DNA from: Bigelowiella natans CCMP2755
Lineage: Eukaryota; Cercozoa; Chlorarachniophyceae
Assembly: GCA_000320545.1 (NCBI GenBank)
Contig: ADNK01000121.1
Coordinates: forward strand, 1 to 53,270
Reading direction: 5' to 3'
Length of the DNA stretch: 53,270 nt
Below, in pieces: positions 1 through 11,747 of the stretch (its first letter is position 1; each line of letters starts with the position of its first letter). The position numbers and the translations under genes are program-made. The notes under the pieces were generated by a model that was not told the origin of the DNA, did not search any database, and saw nothing but the letters and a program-made list of their open reading frames with translations.

Positions 1-18
1 TAGTGTGTGTATCAACTC

Positions 19-122
19 TGTGTGTGTGTGTGTGTGTGTGTGTGAGTTGCCGATGTTAACCGTCTTATCGCCAAATCTCCCCCCTGATTGCATTCCCTCT
101 CCCGACTATTTTTTATGTTCTG

Positions 123-153
<31 letters not shown>

Positions 154-270
154 CTCGATTGCTCGCTCGTGTGCGTGTGTGGGTGTGTATTTGTTGCTAA
201 TGGTATGTAGTTCTCTCGCATCATCGCGTACTCAGTTGAGCAAGAATGCAATTCCTTCCTCAAGCGCAAG

Positions 271-304
<34 letters not shown>

Positions 305-525
305 GAGTAGTAGTACCTGTGGGGGTGGATGGAGGATGCTGCTGTCATCTTCGTCGCTTTTGGCTTTGAATCACCAGCAGAAATGACATCAGCTGGATTA
401 GTGTGCGTGTGCGTAAATATTTGCGAATATGGGGAATCTCGTCGGCCTCGAGATTGCGCCTCCCCCTCCCTCACCCACTTCCTGTTTCAGTCATTAGATC
501 ATGACTTGCTCTCGTTGTTATCGCT

Positions 526-556
<31 letters not shown>

Positions 557-832
557 ACGTTGATTTTTGCAGGTATTCGATTGGCAATCCATCTTCCAAT
601 CAGACGCGATCCCCATCCCCCAGTTCCAGCCCCTCGATAAGCGCTCCGTCAACTTCATGGGGAGGCTGGTACTACGTCATCACACAACAGCAGCAAAAAC
701 AACAACAATAATGATAATAGTACTCACGATTCGGAGCAATAATTGTCTCTGAAGGCTGGAATCAAACGACGATGACTGTCGGCCTTATCGTATGAAAAAG
801 CCATTATTTTGCAACTATGCTGCCACCCAATA

Positions 833-881
<49 letters not shown>

Positions 882-957
882 TATATACACATATGTGTAC
901 ACACATATATGTGTATTATATTAAATCTGTATCTTTCTCCCCATCAATCATCACACA

Positions 958-1003
<46 letters not shown>

Positions 1004-1377
1004 CCGCTCAGGTTCGCGAGCTCCTCGCTCAGACCGACCCCCGCAAAACGGTGTACATCGAGTGTAATCAAGGCTGGTACAACCAGCAGCTTAGAGAGGT
1101 AGTAGTCGTAGGAGAAGGAAGTGATTGCTATCGATGAATAATAACAATGATGATGATGATGACGATGATGATGATGGCAACATTGTTCCTTCCTCCTCCT
1201 AACCCCCCCCCCCTCGCCTCCCGCTTATGATCGTGCTAGGTTGTTGGGATCCGTACCTTCGACTTCTTATACCGGGGAGTGGGGGTATTTGGGTTGTGCG
1301 GTGTAGACAGGCTCATCTGCTTCATGGTAACTTAATGACGACTATTTCTTGATTTACACACACACACCCACACCCCC

Positions 1378-1413
<36 letters not shown>

Positions 1414-1675
1414 TGCATTTGCATCATGATGTTAGATGTATTAACTTACACTAAGTCATTTCCACCCCATTATTTGACCTTTTTAACCCTCCTCCCCCCC
1501 CCCCCACCTTCCCTGTAACCAGATCGTACGAGACCTGAACCTCTTGACGCGCACATATCGGAAGCAAATGGACTTCGCCCATTCGAAATACGTCTCCGGC
1601 CTCATGGTTGCTGCAATCGTAGTTTGATGTGTTTGCGTGGAAGAAGAAGAAGATAATGATGACGACGATGATGAC

Positions 1676-1711
<36 letters not shown>

Positions 1712-1735
1712 GTGCTACCACTACTACTACCACTA

Positions 1736-1776
<41 letters not shown>

Positions 1777-1780
1777 GCAT
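19..1780. repeat. Intronic microsatellites of WASHC5, left part
   Basis: Simple repeats fill the introns: (TG)n at 19-44, a run of 26 C at 123-148, (GTA)n at 271-306 starting exactly at a splice donor, (TTG)n near 525-556, (TA)n at 837-876 and 1380-1411, (CA)n near 950-996, (GAT)n near 1647-1709 and (CTA)n near 1716-1776. They produce long open frames of single residues that are not genes. Confidence 0.9.
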
Positions 1781-3231
1781 GGGTACAGCCCTTCTTATCC
1801 CACCATAACGAGGGACAGAGCAGCAGCTATCATTACATAGCGTGCTCATCGTCGTTGTTGTCGTTGTTATTGTCATCTGGATACCAGGAGGACTTGAAGC
1901 CTGCATCGTCCATCCCGAGGTCTGCTCTCAAACTCTATGCGCAGACGAGGGAGAAGGTGCTGCTGCTGCTGCTGCCGCTTGCGAACAGTCACCCTCATTA
2001 CTGAATAATGAAGCTCTGTTTGAATATACCTCCTGTGCGTGTACATACGCCTCCTTTTGTTATTGTTATTATTATTATTATTATTATTATTAACAAACAT
2101 GGTGGACTACCGTCGGTTTGCGTTCTTCTGGCTTATTATTGGCTTCTCTTGTTGGTAGCTCTCGAGACTTCTCCGGTTGATGACGGGTGTTGTCGTGTCT
2201 GTGGGGACAGCGCAGCTGTTGCGTAGGCAGGTTCTTTCGAACAAGATATATGTAGTAGAAGTAGTAGTAATGTTACATCGATGGCGATGGTGGTGGTGGT
2301 GGTGGTGGTGGTGATGATGATGATGGGTGGGAGGCTTGTGAAGGAAATATGTTGCTTTCATCATCATCATCATCTTCTTCTTCATCTTCTTCTTCTTCCT
2401 CCTCCATTTGATTTTAATCATCAATTCATATCAGGTGGCCAACCAGCTAAACTTCCTCTGCAAACTCGACTCGAAGCTATTGTACGTGGAGTAGGAGCAG
2501 GAATAGGAGGAGGGGGGGGGGGGGAGGAGGAGTGATGCACGAGCATACCATACCGTAAGAGAGAGTGGTGATGACGAATGTTGTTGGCTGGCAGGTCTTG
2601 CTCGTTGTCGGCGGTGAACGATTCCCTAATCAAAGATGTGCGAGCGCATTATCAGAGGCCTGATTCGAAAGAATATCCAGCAAATCCTCTCCTCCCTGAG
2701 GTTGCAAAGGTCTGGAAAGAGGAGGAGGAGGAGGAGGAATACTCCCACTCGCTAGAATCGTCCCCCCCCTACCCCCGCCACCCCCGCCACCCCCGCCACC
2801 CCTAGGCAGAAATGTTCCGTTTTATTTGCTCCCCATTGTTGCGGTGATATGCTAGAGCAGCTGACGACGATGATGATAATGAATCTCTTAGCATCTTGAC
2901 ACTGCGGGATTTAACAACCCATTGACGAAGATCTACATCACAAGCGAACCGCTGCACGGTACTCACCCCCCCCCCCTACCCCTCTCCTCCTAAAGAACGA
3001 TCGTATGCGTTGATCGTATTATATATATATGTCATAAAGATATTTTCTCAAGTGCATTATCTATCTATAAAGGCCTGTCCTGCGTGATGTTCTTGTTTGT
3101 CCTCGAGCAACTGCAGAAGGTATCACGCTGCATTTCCTTAGTCTCACGTGATTAGAAGTAGAGTCTCTGAAACACCAGCACCAGCACCAGCAATGCAAAG
3201 ACAGGCATACAATAGAGCATATGATATACAC

Positions 3232-3294
<63 letters not shown>

Positions 3295-4634
3295 TGTGGG
3301 CTTCTCATGAATCGTACTAAGTCTATATGCAATTTGTCCCTCCTGATCTTCGTCACTTCCATCATCGTATCATCAGCTCAAGTGGAACAAAAAGATTAGC
3401 ACACTCACTGCGAAGAATCAACGGTATGGCGTGGTGAGAGAACGGGGACATCAGATTGATGATGATATCTTCATCAGCATAAGAAGAAGAAGAAAAAGAA
3501 GAAGATGATGATGATGACGAGGACGAAGAAAAGAGAAATGATCGTGAAACTTTAGCATTTGCGTGCGCCTGCTCGTTGATGTTCTTTCAGATGGAAGAAA
3601 GGAGTGGCCGTATATGATAGCTCTTTTTTGTTATAACATACAGAGATGGTGTTGACGGGGGGCCTTTGGTCGTCGGTGAGTCAGTTATTCTACGAATCCT
3701 CGCCGTCATATTAGAGCATCGATCTTACACACACATCTTGATTGTTTTTTTGGCTTGTTTCCCCGATGGCCTATCTATCTCTGTTATGACTCTGTGCTCC
3801 TCTGCTGTTTTCCCCAGTGTGATCACGATTCTCAAGCAATTTCACTCCTCCCACACCACGCAATTCCTTCGATATCTTGCACAGGTAATGTTGGTTGACG
3901 TCATGAATCACTGCCGCCATCATCATTATCATCAGCGCACCGCATTGTCGTCGGTGTTTCTCTTCTCCTTCAATTGCCCAACAAGATCACGCAATACGAA
4001 ACTATCCTAGCATATCCTTGATCAGCAAATCTATCGCAGAGAAGATAATATTCAGGAAATATACCGATGATGGTTTTTGTTGTAATAATGTGGTATTTTC
4101 GTTTCTCTTTTGATGCAATTTCTCCTGCATACAGTACGTGAATGTGTCGGTGAGCGGCGCAAAGGCTTCGCGAAATGGAAACCTGCCGGTAAGAAAGCAC
4201 GTTCTTCTCCATCATCGATGCTATTTATTATTTGATAATGTTGTCGTGAATCGCTCACTCCCCTCGCTCACCTCACTGACTCAATGCAATGGGAAAATGT
4301 AGACCAACGCTATCAGTGCCTTGCTGTTCTTGGAGCAGGTACATCTTAGTTTCTTCCGTCTGCAACGTCAATAATCTGAGTTGTTTGTTGTTTGTTTTCG
4401 CTCACAATGCGTGTGCCCTGTGCAGTTCTGCTCGTTCTCGAAAATCGATCGGAAGATTGTGGACAGTTTGGTACTTATTTCTGTCACCCGTGATAACACA
4501 CATATTTCGCTTCTACAAGATACATGCGAACATCTTCCAGCGACTAATAGTGTCCCTTACTCTCCCCCCCCCCCCCCCCAAATCACTTTCTTCAGGTTCC
4601 AGCTTACCTTCTGGATAGATTCACACACGATTAA
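211..4634 (+). CDS. WASHC5: WASH complex subunit 5 (strumpellin), C-terminal part
   Basis: Strumpellin is a scaffold of the pentameric WASH complex, which activates Arp2/3 on endosomes. The gene enters from the left edge, so only the C-terminal part is seen. Exons: 211-270, 573-668, 1012-1098, 1240-1326, 1523-1618, 1888-1956, 2159-2230, 2435-2481, 2595-2709, 2892-2958, 3073-3119, 3377-3423, 3644-3675, 3818-3884, 4135-4188, 4303-4338, 4426-4470 and 4596-4634, ending in TAA. Family-like stretches are SVEQECNSFLKRK, DWQSIFQSDAIPIP, FGLCGVDRLICFM, VANQLNFLCKLDSKLL, NNPLTKIYITSEPLH, ILKQFHSSHTTQFL and the final VPAYLLDRFTHD. They follow the family's order to its usual end. The exon starting at 2159 (LSRLLRLMTG) is the least certain. 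Phases agree at every joint except 3675/3818, where one base is missing. Exons are 32-115 bases; introns carry (TG)n, (TA)n, (CA)n, (GAT)n and poly-C. Confidence 0.88.
2061..3291. repeat. Intronic microsatellites of WASHC5, right part
   Basis: (ATT)n at about 2061-2092, (TGG)n at about 2286-2313, a G-run near 2512-2523, and a compound (TG)n-(GA)n tract at about 3233-3291. All lie inside introns set by the flanking strumpellin exons. Confidence 0.85.
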
Positions 4635-5892
4635 GTAGATGCTGTATCGATCTACACACATTATATATCATTGAAGAAGACGGTGAATAAAGCGCTATGG
4701 CCTAGTGTGGATCCAGGTTTGCACTGACTGCGTATACGTCTCCCAATAAAATGACGAATAAATGCGTTGTTGATTTCGTGAGCAGCGTTGGTATGCATGA
4801 ATGTAGTGATGGATAGCAAGCCTCATTACCATTTGATTTTGATAATAGACATGTTGTTACGGCTCTCCTTATGTAAGGCATAGATGATGCAATATATACC
4901 AGAATTTCATCGAATGACATTTGCGCTAGTCAGCTGCATGCAATATACAACACGCTGGCAGCTTGCAGGTTGCTTATTTGTGCGTACGACCGTACCGTAC
5001 CGTCCCTACGCATCGCCAAATGAATGCTTATATATGTTATGCTTCATTGCATGCCAATGCAAGCTAGCGGGTGCTGCATGCGCAGCCACATCTACTGGAC
5101 ATGGTGGAGTCTCACAGCTCCGTCAAACCTGTAACGAATCGCCAGAACATGCATTTGAAAGCTTTTGCGCGCGACCAAGCGCGTCATGTGATGTGATGGA
5201 CATTGGATTTGCTCGCATTTCTTTGAAATTTTTCGTGCATGTCACATTTGGTTGAACACACGCGCAAAAGCATTCAAAATGTGGCAGAGAACAAACGCGC
5301 AGCGTGAATCCTCTGCACAACGGCGTGTGAATTTTCACACTTTGCGCGCTCACGGAGGCCTTGAAAATGGACATTTGGGTCAACATTTCGGTCATTTTTT
5401 GAGGTTTGGCCATCGGACAAGTTCTGATGACTTTTCTTTGACCAACTGCAACTGCCTACTGCTTCAAAGCGCTGCACTGTTCACAACCCCGTCGTTACCG
5501 GGTTTGACGGAGCTGTGCTAGTCTGCAAAATTGCACATGCGATGCGATGCTCGATCGATTAATGCGCGCTTGAGGATTGTCTCAATTTGCATCCACACAG
5601 ATTTTTTAGGCGTGATAGGCGCCGCGTGCTGGCGTGAGTGTGTATATGAGTATGGAATATGACGGTACGTACATGTGCAATCTCAACGGCTCGCACTTGC
5701 GCATGTCACGCATCTTGCATTGATGATTGATTAGTCAAAAAATTCTTTAACCAATCTTTCTAAGTTCGTATGGGTAGCTGGATGACAGTAGACAAGATAT
5801 CATATTAGCCCCACCCTGCTTGTTTTTCAGTTTCCATGCTGAGTGTACTTGCTGGCCCATCTACGTCGAAATTCATTGCATATTTTGGCGAG
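4635..5892. other. Intergenic, WASHC5 to MRPL4 (tail-to-tail)
   Basis: Both flanking genes end here, so this is convergent 3' flank. I see no coding exon. It contains the inverted-repeat element listed separately and several TGCATG/GCATGC hexamers. Confidence 0.6.
5113..5517. mobile_element. MITE-like element with terminal inverted repeats
   Basis: The 17 bases at 5113-5129 (CACAGCTCCGTCAAACC) recur as a perfect reverse complement at 5501-5517. The match continues inward imperfectly for about 40 more bases (GTAACGA, GAACA, TGCA and TTTGAA blocks). A second inverted pair lies inside: TTTGAAAGCTTTTGCGCG near 5153 against its near-complement near 5263-5283. The element is about 405 bases and has no transposase. 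No clear target-site duplication abuts the ends. A non-autonomous DNA transposon remnant is the simplest reading. Confidence 0.5.
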
Positions 5893-6906
5893 TTACATGC
5901 GTTGAGATTTCAAGCCTCCTTCCTGAGAGTCGTATCCTTGTGATCTCGCCCGTCTCCCTGAAGCCTCGGCCATTGCTTGTCTCACTTCTAAAGGCATTAC
6001 CCTGTCTTGCAAAAGCTGAGCCTGCAGTTGCATCAAACCTCCGAGAGTGAACACGAGCTTCTCTTTCAGTAATGCTTTCTTAACATCGAACCTAAACGCT
6101 GTCGTCGTTTCCACGTTCGGAATGTTCCTACAAGCGAGCTCAAAGTTTCTATCTTTATCTTCCTCGGTGACGAATAAAACGGATTCCCAATTCCACACCT
6201 CCATGAAACGGGCAGCGGCACTAGTTTTTGGTTCAAGCAAGGAGAGTTCATCAACGACGATCAAGTTGTCCTCCTGATACCGTGCAGCAACTGCAATCAT
6301 TTTCCCAAGCTTTCTCACTTTTTTCGGAAGTTTTGAGGTAAAGTCCCGTGGTTTGGGTCCATGCGCTTTTCCTCCACCCTTGAAGTGGGGGGCACGCCGT
6401 GTACCTCTACGCGCTCTACCCATCCCTTTTTGGCGGAATTGTTTCTTCGTAGTACCACGGATCTGTCCCCTCGTAAGCGTCTTCGCATGGCTCCATCCTC
6501 GCTCCTTATTGTCGAGATACACAATATTTCTGTGGAGGATGTCCTTGCGGATTTTCTGATCGAAGACTTCCGGCTCCAGCGGCACGATTGCTAATCTTTC
6601 TCCCTTCATATTGTGAAGCCATGCTTGGAATGTTGGTTGTTCGTATGGTGCACCTTCGCTCTCAAGTTCGGCTCCCAAGCCGACGGCCTCATCCTCTTCG
6701 CTGAGTCCTTCTTTCTTCCTCACAGCTATGTCGATACGGCGATTTGTCATCCGTTTGCCGAAGGAGCGTACCACCATACCCTGTGGATCAGAACGGTCAT
6801 GCTGATTATTTGCAGCAGAAAGGATAATTGCGGGCGCCGGGCGATGGATAGCGCTGCCCAGGCGCAGCCGTTTAGGTAGCCACCCCCCTGACCGCAGTGC
6901 GCGCAT
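5893..6906 (-). CDS. MRPL4: Mitochondrial large ribosomal subunit protein uL4
   Basis: This is a protein of the mitochondrial large ribosomal subunit that binds 23S-type rRNA near the exit tunnel. It is a single exon of 337 residues from the ATG at 6906. The frame stays open further upstream without another ATG before a stop, so this start is preferred. The first about 45 residues are rich in Arg, Ala and Ser with few acids, as in a mitochondrial presequence. The uL4 signature lies mid-protein: TRGQIRGTTKKQFRQKGMGR, then RRAPHFKGGGKAHGPKPRD and SKLPKKVRKLGKMIAVAARY, matching the bacterial-type L4 loop. The C-terminal half has the usual alternating strands and helices (IVVDELS, VLFVTEEDKDRNFELACRN). 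It is divergent from FPPS, with about 590 bases between the two start codons. A plastid L4 is less likely because plastid rpl4 is normally plastid-encoded in algae with red-type plastids. Confidence 0.88.
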   Translation of the reverse strand: MRALRSGGWLPKRLRLGSAIHRPAPAIILSAANNQHDRSDPQGMVVRSFGKRMTNRRIDIAVRKKEGLSEEDEAVGLGAELESEGAPYEQPTFQAWLHNMKGERLAIVPLEPEVFDQKIRKDILHRNIVYLDNKERGWSHAKTLTRGQIRGTTKKQFRQKGMGRARRGTRRAPHFKGGGKAHGPKPRDFTSKLPKKVRKLGKMIAVAARYQEDNLIVVDELSLLEPKTSAAARFMEVWNWESVLFVTEEDKDRNFELACRNIPNVETTTAFRFDVKKALLKEKLVFTLGGLMQLQAQLLQDRVMPLEVRQAMAEASGRRARSQGYDSQEGGLKSQRM

Positions 6907-7492
6907 CACAACTTTGGGGGCAAACGGGTTTGGATCAGGAACTGCGTCTTGTAGAGAATCATTGTCGCAAATATTTTTCGCCTGCAAAGCTTGCGCGACA
7001 TGGAGTCCCTCAATTTTTTAGATCTCGACATTCTTCTGTATAATATTTAGTTAAAAATCATAGGCCATTCGCGATATTTCGCTATTTCTTTAGCTGAAGC
7101 TTCTGAGAGGGTAAAAATTCCCGCGATTATGCAGATGCTGGGCGACGATCACCACGTGATGATACGTCGTCTGGCTAAGTATGTAAAAATGCAATTTATT
7201 TTTTTAATGCGACAATCCATAAATGGAAATATATGTAAAAATAAACGGTATTCAGTATGACAACTAATCTTGTGAACTAGATACAAATCGCACACACGTA
7301 TCCAACACACACGCAATCTGGCAACTACACATTATGGCTGAGAGGTACAACTAGTGTGGATTCAGAACTCTTGCAACACACTTATAGTTTGCGGGAGAAT
7401 GTGCAGGACATGCGCTGTACGTATTTGGCATGGTATGTGATATTTATGTTGAAATTTGTTTGGTCAGACCGGCAAAGAAACAGCGCAGCAGT
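6907..7492. promoter_or_regulatory. Shared divergent 5' region of MRPL4 and FPPS
   Basis: Two head-to-head genes share this stretch, so both promoters must lie here. No TATA box or known operator stands out. An upstream minus-strand ATG near 7005 opens a short frame that is out of phase with uL4. An in-frame ATG at 7430 would add 21 residues to FPPS. Confidence 0.5.
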
Positions 7493-7957
7493 ATGGTGAA
7501 TTGGCGTGACGCGAAGGAGGCAAGACCTGAGATGGAGAAGCACTTCAAGACATTGGCTGCCCAATTTGTAAAGTACATCCAGGATTCGTACGAATGGCCT
7601 GATGTTGGGGTGGAGCGTTTGGAGAAAATGCTCGATTATACCGTGCCAGGCGGCAAGTATAATCGTGGCCTTCTGTGCATCTGGACAGCCATCGACACCT
7701 GTAAGATGAATGGCAAAGAATTTGACGAGAAGACTGAGCTTCTATCAGTTGTGCTGGCCTGGTGCGTCGAAATTTTGCAGGTCCATAAATTCTTTTCAAA
7801 AAACATCTCACTGTGAAGATTCAGTTATGTGTTGGGTGTGGCAGGCTTGCTTTCTGGTTTCCGACGATGTTATGGACTCATCTGTGACCCGAAGAGGAAA
7901 GCCGTGCTGGTATAAGATTCCTGAAGTCGGAATGGGTGCGACAAGCTATCATACATA

Positions 7958-7993
<36 letters not shown>

Positions 7994-8961
7994 AATGGTG
8001 ATGATAATGATGATTGCGATACTTACGATGTACGTAACAACTCAGATGCGGTAAACGACGCTCTGATTCTCGAGTCCTTCCTCTTTTTCTTGATTGAAAA
8101 GTATTTCTCTGGAGAGCAGTACGTAGCTCTCATGAAGCTCTTCCATGATGTCAGCCTGAAAACACAAATGGGGCAGGTCGGCAGCAGATAAATTTACAAA
8201 CAATATTCACGTTAAATTATAGTTTTGAAAGTCCTAGTTTTGCGAATCGGTATGCCGCACGAAAAACATACCCATCAGAAAAATGAGGGTTCATTCTGTG
8301 GTCTTTATGATTGAGAATTATTAATTTAATCAACCAAAATCTTCTTCGTCATCCTCCTTCAAATTGCGAGACTAAATCGACCATGCTGTGTATCAACCAG
8401 ATGCTGGATACCATGTCTGAGAAGGCCAAGGGAAAGGCAGGCATTTTCGACAAGTTTAATATGAAGTACTACACCCGTATCATCACCTACAAAACGGCCT
8501 TCTACTCTTTCTACCTCCCGGCAGCATCAGCCTTGATTGCTTGCAACATCGTCGATTCGAACGCTCTGAAGGCATGCGAAGAAATTTGCGTGGCCATGGG
8601 AGTAAAATTCCAGATTCAAGACGACTACTTGGATTGCTACGGTGACCCAGAACACATAGGGAAGGTTGGAACAGATATCTTCGACCACAAGTGCACATGG
8701 CTGCTTGTCATTGCACTACAAATGATGAATGAAGGCCAGAGGAAAACACTGGAAGCTAACTACGGCAACGGCATTGAGGACAAGAAAGCTGAGCAAACGA
8801 TCAAAGAGCTTTACAAGGAGCTCGATCTTGAGAAGGTCTATGAGAAGCAAGAGGCTGATAGCCTCCAGCAGTGCACAGCTCTCATCCAGAAGTACTCAAA
8901 GATTCTCCCCGCTGAAACCTTCGATCGCCTCCTTAAGAAAATACACAAACGCTCAAAGTAA
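7493..8961 (+). CDS. FPPS: Farnesyl diphosphate synthase
   Basis: The enzyme condenses DMAPP/GPP with IPP to farnesyl diphosphate for sterols, ubiquinone, dolichol and prenylation. Exons 7493-7780, 7845-7935, 8046-8176 and 8401-8961 join in phase to 356 residues, the normal family length. The first aspartate-rich motif is DDVMD at about residues 103-107, followed by [12 protein letters not shown]. The second is DDYLD at about 244-248 within [18 protein letters not shown] near residue 57, [10 protein letters not shown] near 201 and GTDI...CTWL after the second motif also match. The end is basic (KKIHKRSK). The residue five before the first motif is Cys (ACFLVSDD), where fungal, plant and animal enzymes have Phe or Tyr; the next Phe is kept. 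An in-frame ATG at 7430 is an alternative start. The second intron contains (GAT)n near 7960. Confidence 0.93.
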
Positions 8962-10236
8962 ACTGCTTCAACGATTTCAATCTTCGCACTCAAAGGGCAG
9001 CAGGTGGTGTGTCCATTATATCGAAGAAACATTAGTGCAGAAGAAGAGAGGAGTTCTCACAGAAATGATTTTGTAAACTTTCAGTGGTACAATCTTTCAT
9101 CATTGCGATGAGTAGCTTAAATAAGTAAGATATTAGCACACTGGTGTATGAAAGTGTGGCAACAGATGCAATGTATTAGGTTCACTAGCTATATATAGCT
9201 TATTTATATTGGCTTGCAACGGCTATACTCTCTCTGACTGTTGCTAATGCGAAATGAATATCGAATACCACCGCTAAGTAATAGCAACAATGGCTATGTC
9301 TGCTAGGCTATATGTGCAACGTTCCTTGCCGCGCCAACAATTCTCTACATGTATAATATTACTCCCCTCACGTATCTTGACAGACAATTGCGCACTCAGT
9401 CAGTTCATTACCAGCCTGTCTCACACACATCGCGACGTAACGGCCTATTGTTATGTAGCAGGCGTGCACAGCATGTCGCATATAAGGCCATGCATGACTG
9501 TAGCAAGCATGTAGATATATTTATGTGTAGCAGTGCCATCGCATATACGCAAATTAAGATTGCTTTGTTCTAGAATACATGCATAAGAACGTGCGCAGCA
9601 CCATATAACCAAATATTGAGTTACATGAATGTGCAAAATGATGTAAAATAATGAGCGTCATGCGTACGCTGACATGAAGTTCGTCACTGCACTGCCGCAT
9701 CCACATTGTTACGCGTACAATGAAAGATCAAGCCACCATTGCATGCTCTGAGGCAAGTGACATCATCACAGATGTGAGAGAAGGCTGCGATGCTGTATCT
9801 ACGTGCGTATATAGTTATGGTGAATAAGACGGCAGCCGTAAGCGACGCTGGCGGCGGGTGACGTATGTATGTGCTATGCTAGCATGGTCTTGCGCTATGT
9901 GACAACTGACAATGCAGGTATGCACAATAATGCAAATATGCATACGCACGGCGTGTGGTTCCACCCAGCACACAAGCGTGGTATGAAAGCAATGTTAGAA
10001 TGTGTGCGCTATTAAGCAATCGCCTTCTGGAATGCGTACAACCTTTGCATGTAACTAGCACCGTACCTACAACCCACAGCACATAGCATGTACTGCACAC
10101 ACGCTCATAGAGCGCCGCGTAATCTTGTCATAATTTTATTATATTAATCATTCTACATGTTGTGAATAACTACAAGCTACATCTATGAACACGATGCTCT
10201 CTCCGGTATATTTGACTTTATTTGCAGATTGAATAC
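8962..10236. other. Intergenic, FPPS to CIA30 (tail-to-tail)
   Basis: Convergent 3' flanks. The DNA is A/T-leaning with frequent GCATGC, TGCATG and TATATA words. Short open frames here have no family resemblance and no phase-compatible splice partners. I see no gene. Confidence 0.55.
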
Positions 10237-11747
10237 TCAGTATGTAGACACGGATTGCACCAGCAGCTCCATTTCTCCTGGTCTAAAGTTCCGATTAAGC
10301 TTTCCATCGTACGCGTATTTTGATAGGACCAGTTGTATTGCCCAGATTTGGGATTTATCTAATGACTCACCTGGATGAAATCGCAAAAATAATATGAACG
10401 AGCATCGAATCCTGATGTCACCTTAGCGACCTGAGTACTTGATAGCGAAGGTGTAAACTGAAAAAACTGGTTGATATTAGAAGAATACCTGTCAGCGTGT
10501 CTGCATACTTTGTCGCTACGAATTTGCTGAAGGGAAGGTCGATCGTTTGCCAGTTGTTACTACCGAAGGGACCACCTCCTCGTTTCAAGGAGTCGCGTAC
10601 ATCGTATTCAATTGTCCAGGCTACTCCATTGAAATCAGAGGAGTCACGGATGACACACTTGTATCTAGAACGTTGCGAAACGATGCGAGGGGAGGAAATG
10701 TGCATGAGAGACAGGATGTTAATGGGTTGAATTTTGTACCACTTATCCCCATTGTGTTACCTTGTATTTTATCTCCAAAATCATCATAACTAATATTATC
10801 ACTGACCGCTTGCCATCGCCTTTCACTCGGAGCCTTAATCCTGTTGCGCTTGAAAGGTCAAGGGCTCTGTCAAGAGGCAACGTGCGGACACCTGTCGAAT
10901 CGTAGCAGGAAACAGACGTAATAGAGAGATAGATAGATAGAGATAGATAGATAGAGAGAAACGCAGAAATGCCTGTGATTTTGTGATCATGAAAGGAGTT
11001 AACATCAAACCTGTAAATCCCCCGTTGTTTGCCTCGTCTACAAACCCTGAAAAGCGGGCGTATTCGTCCCCCACGACGAATGTACTACGACTTACCCCTC
11101 CCACTGTGGATATGGTAGAGTCGATATGAACAATATGTGGCAAGATTAGAAGACTAATTCTGTAATCAGCGATACACAAGCTATGATTTCTATCACATAA
11201 CTGACAACGTCGTCGAGAGATGCCCAATAGATTTTCAACGGGTTTTTAGCATTCCAAATGTCCTGTAAGGGGATGAATTCGTTACGTACTTAATCAGCGT
11301 TCCGCAGCGGTGGGACATACCCTACCTGGTTCTTCCCGACCACAACTCTCTCATCATCGCTAGCTCCGATCGCTTTTTCTATCAACTTCCTAGGAGATGC
11401 TGAAACAGGTACATAAAACGTCCAATTAGTCGGCAAACTCGCCATCCGACGGGAGTGAGGGAACGAATGTAGCACTTACGAAGTGGGTTGAAAGTAGCCA
11501 CAGTTTGAATAAATCGGGGGAAATCCCATGTTTTTTTCTCTTTCGAAGCCTCAGCTGTCACAACTACATTGCGCTGTGACATTGTTGGGGGATAGGCACT
11601 TAGAGGGCGCTGCAGGCATACAGACGTTCCTCTTGCCACGTTCGAAGGTTTCTTCGCATTTGTCGAGATGATGCAATTGATGAGCAGGAGGCCCAAAGTC
11701 ACGAATACCACAAAAGGTAAAAACTTCAAAACTCTTGAGTTTCGCAT
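10237..11747 (-). CDS. CIA30-domain protein (NDUFAF1-like family)
   Basis: CIA30-domain proteins act as assembly factors; NDUFAF1 builds mitochondrial complex I and algal relatives often sit in plastids. Seven exons join in phase: 11480-11747, 11326-11399, 11202-11262, 11011-11103, 10807-10891, 10489-10664 and 10237-10358, giving 292 residues. The domain (about 105-290) shows DDVVMGGVSRSTF, FSGFVDEANNGGF, GLRLRVKGDGKRYKCVIRD, FNGVAWTIEYDV, NNWQTIDLPFSKFVATKY and WAIQLVLSKYAYDGKLNRNF, the order expected for the family. The N-terminus (MRNSRVLKFLPFVVFVTLGL) is a hydrophobic leader followed by a Ser/Thr/Lys-rich stretch, so import through the secretory route, perhaps into a complex plastid, is inferred. 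Introns are short (62-155 bases) except the 3' one before 10664 and the (GATA)n-bearing one after 11011. Splitting of DDVVM across exons 3 and 4 supports the model. Confidence 0.85.
10925..10958. repeat. (GATA)n microsatellite in a CIA30 intron
   Basis: A short run of AGATA/GATA units lies inside the intron between the exons at 10807-10891 and 11011-11103. Confidence 0.8.

Noticed and set aside
10378-10460. Two mini-exons inside the last CIA30 intron
   Set aside because: Splicing exon 10489-10664 directly to 10237-10358 keeps phase and gives the expected family sequence without them.
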